In this document: positions 10,506-20,377 of the stretch, one piece after another
Numbering within the stretch: the stretch's first letter is position 1
How the letters are laid out: the number at the start of each line of letters is the position of its first letter
Assembly (NCBI GenBank): GCA_030765045.1
Contig: CM060964.1
Span: 151,719,205 to 151,783,204 of the forward strand
Reading direction: 5' to 3'
DNA: 64,000 nt
From: Tenodera sinensis
Lineage: Eukaryota > Arthropoda > Insecta > Mantodea > Mantidae
Made by a program: the position numbers and the translations under genes
The notes under the pieces: generated by a model
Databases searched by the model: none
Seen by the model: the letters and a program-made list of their open reading frames with translations, nothing else
Told to the model about the DNA's origin: nothing

Positions 10506-11745
10506 TATCTGCAGTATCAGATACACTATCTGCATCCAGTAGCACTGAAACTGAATCTCCAGTGGATTATACTTCTGAACCAGACAATTAGGATAGATCT
10601 TTTAATCAAAGTGAGCTTAATGATTTAGTGAGGGATTTAAATTTGGCTAAAGAATCAGCAGAACTTTTAGGCTCCAGGTTAAAAGAAAAGGAAGTATTGG
10701 CTGAGGGTTTATATTTGTCATGGTATAGGCAAAATGAGAAGGAACTTGTCCCTTTTTTTGCTGAAGAAGAAAATTTGGTGTACTGCCAAGACACCTCTGC
10801 TGTCTTCAAATGTTATAACAAAAGTTATAATTCCAAAGAGTGGAGGTGGTTCATAGACTTTCTCAAAAAGTCTTAAAGGTGTTTTGCTTCATAATGGAAA
10901 CACTCATCCTTCCAGTCCTGTAGCCCACTCTTTTCTTTTAAACGAGACATGAAAATATCAAATTTTTGTTACAAAAGCTACAGTACGAAAACCATTAATG
11001 GTTAGCCTGTGGAGATTTCAAGATTATTGGACTATTACGAAGTCAGCAGGCTGATTTCACAAAATATCCTTGTTTCTTATTTGAAAGGGATAGCAGAGCT
11101 AGGACATTACACTGGGAAAGGGCACAATGGCCACATAGGACAATTTAACACCGGGCAAAAGAAATAAAAAGTGAACCACTTATTGATCCCTCAAAAGTAT
11201 TGTTGCCACCTCTCCATATGAAATTAGGTTTAATGAAACAATTTGTTAAAACTCTAGATAAGGAAAGTGACCACTTTAAATACCTTTGTTACATTTCCTT
11301 CATTATTTAATGAAAAAAAAAATTAAAGCTGGTGTAGGTATTCATTGACCCACAAATTCGAAAACTGATGGACAGTCAGTTTGAGAATACTGTGAGTCGA
11401 GAAGTGAAGGATGCCTGGAATGCTTTCAGAAATGTTTTTAATTTCCTGGGAAATAAAACAGACCCAAATTATGTTAACATAGTGAAAGTGATGCGACAAA
11501 ATTTCAAACAATTTCGTCGCAAAATACATTTTCTTCATTCCCATCTAAATTATTTCCCTGATAATTTAGGAGATTTTAGTAAGGAATAGGGTGAAACATT
11601 TCACCAGGATATAAAAATTTGGAAATGAGGTATCAAGGGAAGTGGAGTGTTCACATGATGACAGACTATTGTTGGATGTTAAAAAGGGACTGCTCTGAAC
11701 AATATGCGAAAAGGTCAAAGAGGAAAAAAATTGAAGTGCAATATT
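10506..11745 (+). pseudogene. Broken copy of a multicopy, unnamed arthropod ORF family
   Basis: A chain of short frames on the plus strand reads as one decayed protein: DLNLAKESAELLGSRLKEKE, SWYRQNEKELVPFFAEE and WRWFIDFLKKSLKGVLLHNG, where the third piece crosses a stop. Further on come GLMKQFV (shifted), QNFKQFRRKIHFLHSHLNYF and GDFSKE, then near 11640-11690 GKWSVHMMTDYCWMLKRDC, with stops and frameshifts between. I recall this order (LGSRLKEK, FFSEED, WRLFIDSSKRSLKAVLLHNG, HFLRSHLDYFP, MMADYCWCLKRD) from an uncharacterised, highly repeated predicted protein in arthropods and some vertebrates. Its biochemical role is unknown to me. The repetition suggests a transposon origin, but no terminal repeats were found. 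Confidence 0.65.
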
Positions 11746-12869
11746 GAGTTAAGGTTATGAATGTGCTTATAGTTATTATTAATTAGTGATTAATTAGTGG
11801 CAAATAATTTATAATTATGGCCTAGCTTTTCATACAAAATTCTTGTTGGAAGTAATTTTTATTACATTTCACAATTTTTTAATTTCATTTCTGTTATTTA
11901 TGAATATTTTGAAAACCTGACGTGATGGGAGAAAATGGAGATTGTTTTCGAATTGCACAAAAAATCTATTTAGGGTCACCTATCAGATTCAAAAAAACAA
12001 AAAAGAAATTTTGAAATGCAGAACGGTGTAGTATCCTTCCATTGATTAAGAAACCATACTTGTGATTCTTCATTTCATAAACATTAAAGAATTCTGCTTA
12101 ATAGCCATTTATTAGTATGTATGTCGTACTTGAAATACTTTCCTAATAAGAAACGTCAAGAATGCTAAGTATGCTTCAGTGCTACTAGGAGTGCTTTTAT
12201 CAGTTACTTTATTCTACTGTATGTGAGTAGCTGCATGTGTGTCACAATGCACAACCACCCCTCTCGATGACTGTTTGAACTTTTAGGGTACATCTTGCTG
12301 CTGATGTATTTTATTTCAGTTTGACAGACACACTGCTGTGTTAGCTTTGATTAAACCAGGGTTTCTGCCATCTGCTTGTAGACATGGCATATCAGAACAA
12401 ACTGGGAGGCATTGGACACGGCAATATATGGAACAGGAGCAAGTAGAAGACCTCTACATGATTTCTCCTTGCAACTCTATCTGCAAATGTGTGAACTATG
12501 ATGGTGCCCACCTTGCATACTCTCGTTGTGCATAAGGAAGGGTACCCATTCAAAAACATTGAGTTAAGAATAACATTGGCTATCAAGAGGCAACGGAGAC
12601 CTTTTGCCTTCTTTTTTCCCACCAAGTTAGCCCGCAGATCCTTCAGTCCAGTTCTTTGGCCTGCAACTCCTACTACTCCTGTCTGGTCAATGCTATACTG
12701 TACTTACCTTTGCACCTGCAGTGCCCTTGCTAGCCGAAATTAAATTTTTCCTATACAAACCTTTTTTCCTTTCCAGGCATCACACCTGCCAACTCCTATA
12801 GAATCTTCCAGGTCTCCCTGTCACCGTTCAAATACTCGGAACTTTCCACATTCCGACCATCATTTGCTG
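11746..12869. other. Unassigned spacer
   Basis: AT-rich to 12330, then more balanced. Short frames at 12338-12743 carry no motif I recognise. Confidence 0.45.
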
Positions 12870-13265
12870 TGGCCAATCAGTTTTGTGCCTTACCAATGAA
12901 AGATCCCGTGAACCCTTCTATGCATACCAACCAGGCGATCAGTGTTCTGGGCTCCTTCGAGAGGAGCTGTATACCCCATTTGCTGAAACAGTGCTTGTAC
13001 TCAGTGCGTCACGAGTGCTTCATGTGCCACAGATTTGCAATGTTACAAATTCGGTACCCCTCTACTGGCCTTAAGAACTCACAAGAAACTGGACATAACT
13101 GAAGGTTTAATCACCTGCAATTTCTGCTATAATTCCTCTCCTGCTATCTCTGATAACACAAAGGAAATAAAATGTGTGTCTACCAGTGTTGAGGGTAGGG
13201 ACCTTTCTCTAACACCTCCTGTTGTATTGGCTCCTTTTCCCGAGGAGTTGCCCACATCCGCTTCT
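12870..13265 (+). pseudogene. Possible eroded LINE ORF1 zinc-knuckle region
   Basis: The stretch around 13005-13190 gives HECFMCHRF (like CFKCQRFGH of LINE gag knuckles) and later TCNFCYNSSPAISD (like C-x2-C-x-x-x-HPAYSRDC), in changing frames. Together with 8915-9245 upstream and the endonuclease piece at 14105-14520 downstream, the order fits one old plus-strand LINE. The evidence is weak in isolation. Confidence 0.35.
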
Positions 13266-13271
13266 TCCCAT

Positions 13272-13465
13272 CCCAGTAGTGCAGTGATAGCATATCTGCC
13301 TCACATCCAAGAGGTCCTGGGTTTGAATCTCGGTTAAGGTGAGTTATCTATATAAGGTTTTTTTTCCCTGAGGTTTTAACCTTATCCTGAGAAGACAAAT
13401 GATGGGTAACTTTAAGTTCTATTGACCTCGGGCTCATTTGAGCACCTTTTCAATGATTTTATTCA
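13272..13465 (+). mobile_element. tRNA-derived SINE
   Basis: A tRNA-like head carries an A-box-like TAGTGCAGTGATAGC and a B-box-like GGGTTTGAATCTC at the usual spacing. A non-tRNA body of about 120 bp follows, including AGGTTTTAACCTTATCCTG and ending near TTTATTCATTCAT. The pattern (RNA polymerase III promoter boxes, unrelated body) is that of a SINE. No second copy in this window confirms the ends. Confidence 0.55.
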
Positions 13466-13499
13466 TTCATCATCCGATGTGAGTATACGTTAGAGGACG

Positions 13500-13790
13500 T
13501 TAATATAACAAATCTGCTTCTATGGGTCTGTCCCTGTCCACTATCCACATTTCAGCAGGAAAAGTTTTACCTGCAGTGACCAGTTTTCAGTCACAGTTTC
13601 AAAAGACGCCAAAAACTGCTGTGAGGTTTAACAATGCTGTTAGTGCTACAGATAAATCTTTTAAGAAGGAGCCTCCTAAACCAGCTATGTCACCAAACCT
13701 GTGGAAGAAGGACTTGGCATCTAAGGTTTCCGAGTGGAAATACTGACATGCTTCAAACAGTTTTGAACGTGCAGGGCACACTCTGACATA
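13500..13790 (+). pseudogene. Possible ORF1 remnant, Lys/Pro-rich
   Basis: The 74-residue frame at 13522-13746 ends with KKEPPKPAMSPNLWKKDLAS. Low-complexity charged sequence of this sort is common between the knuckles and C-terminus of LINE ORF1, and its position between zinc-knuckle and endonuclease remnants fits. No domain is visible. Confidence 0.25.
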
Positions 13791-14104
13791 TAAGTAATTT
13801 TACTTTTTTCTTATTTTGTTTTTAGTTCTTTGTTCTCATTTACTTTTTATGATGATTTTGCAGGGGAATCTGCATCGTTACCATACCCATAAGGAGGACT
13901 GGAACTTTGCTTTCTACCTATCAGCCTTTGAGTTTGTACCTTCAGGAGACTTAGCTCCTTACTGAAGAGCACATGTGCTTTCCTGGCTATATGCCTTTTC
14001 ATAATAATATAGTGACCTTTTTTTTTTTTTTTTTTTTTTTTTGTGGTCATGCCCATGTGGGGACTTGTACCTTAGTGCATAAGAACGGTTGCTGCACTCT
14101 GGCG

Positions 14105-14520
14105 TAGCGAAATAGAGATTTACAAGTGGTAGCTATCCACATTATCTTGCCACATCTCTCATTCATGCTTTGCTCCTTCTACCTTCCACTTAATTCTTCT
14201 GGTCCTGGATAAACTTTCTAGATTTGCTTACCCAGCTCCCCCAACCATTTCTCATATTTGGAGATTTCAATGTGCATCATCCTTTACGGGCTCACTCCAC
14301 CAGTATACTACAGATAAACAATCCTAGAGATTGCTCCAACTCAAGACCTCCATAATATAGTTACGCTGAATTCTGGGCATCTCACTTTTCTTTGTGATTC
14401 TATTGGTTCTTTTTCCTGTTTTGATGTTGCTTCTGTACACCACAACTTGCTGCCATCTTACGATGGTCTGTAGTTTTCGATAATTGTGGTAATGTTCAGT
14501 GAAGTAGGTTGTCATTTTTT
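14105..14520 (+). pseudogene. Eroded LINE endonuclease fragment
   Basis: Plus-strand translation over several frames gives SFMLCSFYLPLNSSGPG, then a clear FGDFNVHHP-type motif near 14262-14282 (TTTGGAGATTTCAATGTGCA), then LEIAPTQDLHNIV, LNSGHLTF and FDVASVHHNLLPS. This is the order of the APE-type endonuclease of non-LTR elements (GDFN-H, then the short-residue strand before the SDH motif). It lies downstream of ORF1-like pieces on the same strand. Confidence 0.65.
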
Positions 14521-15670
14521 TTCTAAACTTATACCTCTTGATACCAGTGCATTTTTATTTTTTATCTCATATTGATGCAAGGACTCTATAGCTACAAGAA
14601 CATAATACTAAACAGTACTGAATTTTCTATTCCTCAAATGTCGTTTGCTGGTCAATGTAGTATGGATCCCTGGGATAAGAGGAATGTAGTGCAGCCCTAC
14701 CAAAAAGTCTTGAAAGTGTTTGAGCATCATCCGACTGTAGAGAATATAATCACACTTTCTGTCTCCACAGTTCCTGTCCTATGGTTTTGGCACAGCTACC
14801 AACTTGTGTGCTCACAGGAGCTCTCTAGGTTGAAGGTTGAGTGGTATCTCCTAACTACCGCTTTTATGTAGTAATAGGTGAGGGGCCATTCCATAGTCAG
14901 ATACACCCATGTAGCTTTATGGAACCGGGTGTCCCCTTGGGTACTTCTGCGGTCATTTACCACCTTGACAGATGAGATGACCCTACATGTTTTTGCTGTT
15001 GGGGACCCACTGTAATCAACTGAAACCACACTTACTTGATTGAGACCATGCGACCCAAAGTGGGGAGCCACGGGCGGTTAATCCAGTGCTAGTTGCATAA
15101 ACTTGGGCTTAGCTATGGTGAACGTGCTGAATGCCGGTCAGTAGAGATACATGCAGGATATTACTCTGAAGGACTGTTAGAGATCAGGCCTACAGCGGGT
15201 GCTCCAGACCGGCTCATACTGGAAGATATAGGTGTCTTGTCCTCATGGACGTTGGCAGACGTTTTTTCAGGGGAAGACCGCATGATTGAAGTTTGCAATC
15301 AAACAATATTGAGCCATTATTCTGTTGCCAAAAACTGCAAAAGATATGAGTTATAGTATTCGTTACGAATAAGCATATTAATTTGTGCTAAATAAAAATT
15401 GTTCTTTACATCAAAATTAAAGCAATAGTCTAACAGTAATTGACTGCACACTAAATGCGTTAATTTCCAAGGAGGGGCCGCTGCTCCCACCCCCCCCCCC
15501 CCCCCCCCCCGCTTGGTCCCCCTCTTTGCAACACCCATGCTTGTCCTCGTTATCCCCTAATGGCAGCTGATACAACGGTTTCGGATAGGGGAACTTTTCA
15601 TCATGGCTCCTCTGCTCTCACCTCATCACGTTTTTGTGTTGTGATTTAATTGTGAGGTAAAAATTAACCC
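14521..15670. other. Unassigned region with a poly(C) tract
   Basis: No gene is supported. A run of about 22 C lies at 15489-15510. 14880-15080 is relatively GC-rich with short self-complementary words. I cannot assign either part. Confidence 0.4.
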
Positions 15671-15687
15671 CTTTTAGATTAAAAAGT
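15671..15687. repeat. Target-site duplication, left copy, of LINE A3
   Basis: CTTTTAGATTAAAAAGT is repeated exactly at 17973-17989. The 17-bp pair encloses the inverted LINE. Confidence 0.95.
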
Positions 15688-15702
15688 TGTTGTTGTTGTT
15701 TT

Positions 15703-16404
15703 CTAGTGCCTTGCATCTGGCAATGAAGCCATTAGCATTCGTGCTTTCCAATACTTTTGAATTGTAGTTTCTTCTGATCTTAATGCTTCACAGGTCTTCA
15801 AGTGGTCTTCGTTCATTTCTGCTGGATCGTTACACAGGACACATATTAGTGAAGCTGAGATACCTATTCTGTAGAGATGACTCGCTAAGCAGTCGTGATT
15901 TGTCAATAGTTGGAAGGCTGCAACCGCTGTTTTCCTTGGTCTCTGGGGGATTATATCTGGGTTGGAAAGTAGTGTAATCCATTTTTTATCTTTGGCATTT
16001 GTTTCTATTTCTTGTAGGTATGAATGAGAAAATTTTTTAATGATCAAGCGTTTTATTGAGGAATATGAGAAATTGAATTTAGACTTTTGTTTTATTGTTG
16101 TGCCTTTCTTTGCAAGTGAGTCTGCAGCTTCATTCCCCATGACTCCACAGTGTGCTGGAATCCATTGGAGATGAACAGTCTTATTAACTTTTTTGAGTTG
16201 TGTTAACATTTTGTAGCATTCTCTAATTTTTGTTGACTTCTTTGTAGTATTTGAACATATTCCCTGAATTGCAGCTTTAGAATCTGAAAGAATTACTGCC
16301 TTGTTAAATTTATTTAAGGGAAGATTTAATAATTGTCGGAGAGCAATGTGTATAGCCTCTATTCCTCCGTCATAATTTGTTGTGTCTCTGCCAACAGAAT
16401 GATA
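15703..16404 (-). pseudogene. LINE A3 ORF2, C-terminal RNase H and zinc region
   Basis: The frame gives WIPAHCGVMGNEAADSLAKK, the full RNase H histidine block that copy A1 has lost. Near the C-terminus it gives CVLCNDPAEMNEDHLKTC. The N-terminal half of RNase H continues right to about 16404 with changed frame, where the LTR interrupts it. The element is nearly identical to A1 over shared parts, so both come from the same recently active family. Confidence 0.88.
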
Positions 16405-16409
16405 AAAGG

Positions 16410-17027
16410 TGAGACGGGAACTTTTATGTATATATTTGTAATTTTAGATTAAGAATGTACATAAATATAAGATTTTAGATATAAGTATAACTTGGTATTG
16501 TGCAAAGAAGTTGCCTTTTGGAAGTAGGTTGACCTGAGTGCGTTTCTGAAGGCCAAGGAACAAACAATCTTTTGTCAACTAGCACGGAGAGACGGGTGCA
16601 GAGGTCCAAGGACAGCTGGGGAAAATAAACCCCTCCTCCATAACGGGACTAGAGAGAAAGTGCGGGGGTGAAACATAAAGAGAAAACGTAGAAGCTTACA
16701 GTTGGGTCTGTGTAGCGAAGTTCTTAGGAGGGTAAACCTCGTATCGCTGAATAAGTATAGCTTCGCGCCAAAAGAAACGTCGAGGTGTAAAATGCGACAG
16801 TGATTAGTGTAAAGTAAAGCAAATAGTAATCTTAGAACGAAACACCAGAAACTTGCTCAGGTCGGCACTTCGAGGCAAATGAAGTGATGAATAATAAACT
16901 TAGTAAAAGTCTGTGTTGTGTTGTCATCTAACCTCGCGCCCGAGAAACATCCTCTCATGCCTACCTAGATCCGGCACCCAACGTCCAGAACCCGCTACAA
17001 ACGGCGCTCAAAGTCAACCCCGTTACA
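16410..17027. mobile_element. Solo LTR, 618 bp, inserted in LINE A3
   Basis: The insert interrupts the RNase H coding sequence that is continuous in copy A1. It begins TGAGACGGGAAC and ends CCCCGTTACA, the TG...CA ends of an LTR. The flanks share AAGG (16406-16409 and 17028-17031; 5 bp AAAGG if the last A is counted in the duplication). A polyadenylation-like AATAAA lies near 16891. No internal genes remain, so it is a solo LTR left by recombination. The superfamily (gypsy or BEL/Pao) cannot be settled from an LTR alone. Confidence 0.85.
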
Positions 17028-17722
17028 AAGGAAAAATGTGAACACATAACTCCAGCTCCAGTAAGGTTTTCCGTGGAGGATCCATCAGTATATATGTGCA
17101 GCCATTCTTCTGTGGGATATCTAGTACTGATTGTTTCCAGTGCTTGAAGTTTTTGTATTTCTTTTGGTGTGTCTGATTTACTTATTTCCTCTATTAATTC
17201 CAAACTGAAGGTAGGTTGCAATAATTCCAATGGATTTTCTCTTATAAGTAGATTTTCTCTGGTGTTAGGAATGTTCAATTTGGATTTAATCTGTGTTACC
17301 TTTTCTAGGAAACTACTATGAGCTTTAAGGATTGAAGGGGGGAGGTTCTCTTCTGTCCATTTAGAGTTTGGCAGTCGTAACATTTTCTCGTGTTGGAGCA
17401 ATGCTTGTTCTTCTATTTTTGTTGTTATTGATGGGGTCCATGTTAAGGCAAGCATGGCATCAACAGGTGTGGATTTAACTGCTCCAGTGATTAGGCAAAG
17501 AGTCTGATTTTGTATTTGTTCAAGTTTATTGATGTTAGCATTTGCTGCTGTTATTAAAGCTTCAGAACAGTACAAGAGGTTTGGTTTAACATACATTTTG
17601 TATGTTGTGTTAAAGACTCCTTGAGCAGCCCCATTTAGCACCAGCTAACCTTTTCAGGATTTGCAGTTTCTTTTCAACCTTTTCTGAGATGTTTGTTATA
17701 TGTTTTTTCCAACTTAGCTTTC
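17028..17722 (-). pseudogene. LINE A3 ORF2, reverse transcriptase thumb to RNase H start
   Basis: The minus-strand frame reads RKLSWKKHITNISEKVEKK at the inversion point, then (after a frame change) KMYVKPNLLYCSEALI and LHIYTDGSSTENLTGAGV, where RNase H begins and the LTR cuts in. The sequence is collinear with A1 positions from about 2478 to 3165. Confidence 0.88.
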
Positions 17723-17972
17723 TGTTGGAAAACTCCTTTCCGTCAGTTTTCCGACTTTCCGGAGTTAAAACTGTCCCCCAATCGGATCTCCGGGTGGAGA
17801 CATCTTTAGGCAAATTTCATCACAACAATTCCAATACTTTAAGAATTCTACAATGGAATGCAGGAGGCATGTCCCAGCCTAAAAAACAAGAGCTAATGAA
17901 AATGTTAAAAGACCAAGATATAGATGTCTTCACAGTACAAGAAGCCAATATATTAGAAGAACAGGAAATGTA
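17723..17972 (+). pseudogene. LINE A3 inverted 5' segment: start of endonuclease
   Basis: The plus-strand frame ends LRILQWNAGGMSQPKKQELM and then DQDIDVFTVQEANI, the first strand and helix of an APE-type endonuclease (the QWNAGG and QEANI blocks hold the catalytic Asn and Glu in this family). It is the only piece of the family A endonuclease in the window. It stops at the target duplication. Confidence 0.88.
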
Positions 17973-17989
17973 CTTTTAGATTAAAAAGT
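17973..17989. repeat. Target-site duplication, right copy, of LINE A3
   Basis: Exact match to 15671-15687. Confidence 0.95.
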
Positions 17990-18090
17990 AAAAATATAGA
18001 ATTTGTGCACCAGTAAAAAAAAAAAAAAAAACGCTATCGCGATGGATGGTTGAAACAGCCAACTATTTCCAACCTGTGAAATTAATGGAT

Positions 18091-18131
18091 GGTGGTGGTG
18101 GTGGTGGTGGCGGCGGCGGTAGCAGCAGCAG
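18091..18131. repeat. GGT/GGC/AGC trinucleotide microsatellite
   Basis: Runs of GGT, then GGC, then AGC units. It sits exactly at the 3' end of the next LINE (minus strand), so it may be that element's simple-repeat tail. Confidence 0.9.
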
Positions 18132-19590
18132 TTTTATTGGTTCTTTGGATCATAATACATGATATAGAACACGTCTAGATCTTTACAAAACAACAGGTTT
18201 ATCAATATTTTACAATATGTACAAGTGATATAAATTACAAAATTGAGCTATTACCTCAAAATACTAAATAAAAACATGTATACATTTATAAAATACCTTA
18301 AAAAATTAATTGTCAAAGCACTTATAACATTCATTTGTACTATAAAAACAATGGAGTGAGAGAAGTTTTTTGAGACAAATCCTAAATCTATGCAGTGCAG
18401 GTATTTGCTTCAGATAATTGGGTAATTTGTTTTAAAGCTGGAGGCCAGTATATACAAAACTTTTTTCAAACAAACTTGTGCTATGTGTGATTACATGGAG
18501 GTGTTCTTTTCTTCTGGTGTCATGAGAATGTATCTGTGAGTTTGTTGTGTATGTACTGAGATTAGATTTTATGTAGCATAATGTTTCATATATATAAATA
18601 CAGGGTAGGGGCAATATATTTAATTCCTTATATAGTGGTCTACAACTGGTTCTTTTATTAACATGTAGCATTATCCTAATTGCCCTTTTTTGCATTTTAA
18701 AAATAGATTTTGCTCCTGTTGAATTACCCCAAAATAATATTCCTAAGGAAAGAACAGATTGAAAATATGCATGATATGAAGATAAAACTGGTCTCAAGTC
18801 CATGATTTTTTAAATGACTGTGATAGCATAAGTTATTTTACTCAGCTTTTGCGTTAGCTTTTGAATGTGAGCCGACCACCTTAAATTTTCATCCACCCAT
18901 ACTCCCAGAAATTTTGTACTATCTGTGTATGAGATATATTTGTCCTGGAACTTTATAAAGGGATGGTTAGCACGTGTATTTTGTTTATGATGAAAAGCTA
19001 TTGCTGTTGTTTTTTCTGTATTTATTAATAATCTATTAATGCTGAACCAGTTTAGAAATTCAGATATTGTCTGTTCTGTTTTACATTTTAAGGACCTCAA
19101 GTTGTAGCCAGAAATATATAAATTTGTATCATCAGCAAATAATGTTGGATAACTACTTTTTAAGGAATACTCTAAATCATTTATATATATCAAAAACAAA
19201 ACAGGTCCAAGAATTGAACCTTGCAGGACTCCATATTGTATCGCTGCCATAGATGATAAATATGTTGTAATTTCATTTGAATTTACATGTGAATAAGTAA
19301 TTTCTACCATCTGTTGTCGAGCAGTTAAATATTCTTTAAACCACTTGTTCACTATTCCACGTATTTATTGACTTCCGTTTACGAAATTCATATTGTTTGT
19401 TTGTAATTGTGTTGTGTTTATTGAGGAATGATGTAAGCCTTACATACATTACTTTTTCTATTAATTTTGAAAAAACTGATAATAGCGATACAGGTCTATA
19501 GTTACCTACATCAAATTCTTCCCCCTTCTTAAAGAGAGGTTTATCCTTAGCTACCTTCAGTTTTTCTGGAAATTCACCCTCTGACGTTAG
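18132..19590 (-). mobile_element. LINE fragment H (reverse transcriptase, no RNase H)
   Basis: This is a minus-strand non-LTR element with a 3' untranslated region to the left (18132-18431) and reverse transcriptase to the right. Its 5' limit is near 19590, after the entry motif. It is of a different family from A, B, C and E: its sequence (FADDTNLYISG, then KFLGVWVDENLRWSAHI) is not shared elsewhere in the window. The simple-repeat 3' tail would suit a CR1/RTE-like group, but I cannot assign the clade. Confidence 0.8.
18432..19590 (-). pseudogene. LINE H reverse transcriptase, internally deleted and frameshifted
   Basis: Between 19590 and 19355 the minus strand gives KPLFKKGEEFDVGNYRPVSL and then QYEFRKRKSIN, the first motifs. 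The next frame (19352-18810) starts at NKWFKEYLTARQQMV, so about 60 residues that carry the first catalytic Asp are missing. YGVLQGSILGPVLFLIYIND and LFADDTNLYI are intact. Near 18806 the frame shifts to 18803-18432 (thumb and C-terminus, ending KSFVYTGLQL). It is non-functional. Confidence 0.85.
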
Positions 19591-20377
19591 ACAAACTTAA
19601 GGTCCTGAATTGCAGCCGCGGAGTAATAATTACCAGTCTGGATTCGTCTAATGAGGAAACTCCCAATTGCTTGTATGATCAAGGAGCCATTGTGATATTT
19701 CGGCTATTGAATAGGAGAGTGGTAATCTATTTCGGCTCCCTACGGTATTCTTGACTTTCCAAAGGACCGTGCTACAGCATTTTATCTTTTGTGGTTATTA
19801 GCTTGCGCCTATTCGTCAAAATTATCACCGTGTCGCGAAGCAACCCACAGACCGCCAGGCTTAGCGAATACCGGGCGGTCTGCCTGGCCCATAGGCAGAC
19901 TGCCTATGGTAGGGCTAATGACCGGTCTTCTTGGCTCAAGAATATCCCGTGCATAACAAGCATTCCCGCTACAGTCGATTCGTTGTTGTTGTTGTTGTTT
20001 TTTTTTTTTTTTTTTTTTTTTGTTTTGTTTTTTTTGGGTGCCATTTAGAGTAGAAGTCTTTCACAGAACATTCGCTTTATATTCGGAGTCTACATGAGGA
20101 GCGGCCTGAGACCCCGATAGTCTTTTCAGTAGACAGCTGATAGTAACAGTCGAGTTGAGTATAATTCAGTTGAGTGCAGTCGAAGGTGCCGAGTTCAGTT
20201 CAGCTGTGAATTGTGATTCAGCAGTTCAGTTGTGATTCCGATTCGACAGGTCAGTTGTGTTTTGTTCTGCATGAATCTGAAGTGTAACGTTTGCGTTATG
20301 CTAAGCGCCTAAGTCAGTGAAAGACACGTTAATCACCTGATGACGTTTGTGCAGGAAGTGTAAGCGATTGAAATTGT
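19591..20377. other. Unassigned; may include the 5' region of the next hAT element
   Basis: It contains a hairpin-forming GC stretch near 19870-19910, a (GTT)n plus poly(T) tract at 19983-20034, and a CAGTT-rich stretch at 20140-20260. I could not find the inverted-repeat end of the hAT element. Confidence 0.4.

Larger units (their letters stand above)
15688..17972 (-). mobile_element. LINE family A, copy 3, with 5' inversion and nested solo LTR
   Basis: From the left it starts with the minus-strand AAC tail, runs through the C-terminal zinc region and RNase H, is interrupted by an LTR (16410-17027), and resumes to the thumb of the reverse transcriptase at about 17722. From there to 17972 the sequence is on the plus strand and encodes the start of the endonuclease. 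A perfect 17-bp duplication flanks the whole, so both arms belong to one insertion. This is the classic product of twin priming: the 3' part in one orientation, an inverted 5' part, and everything between missing. Confidence 0.92.
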
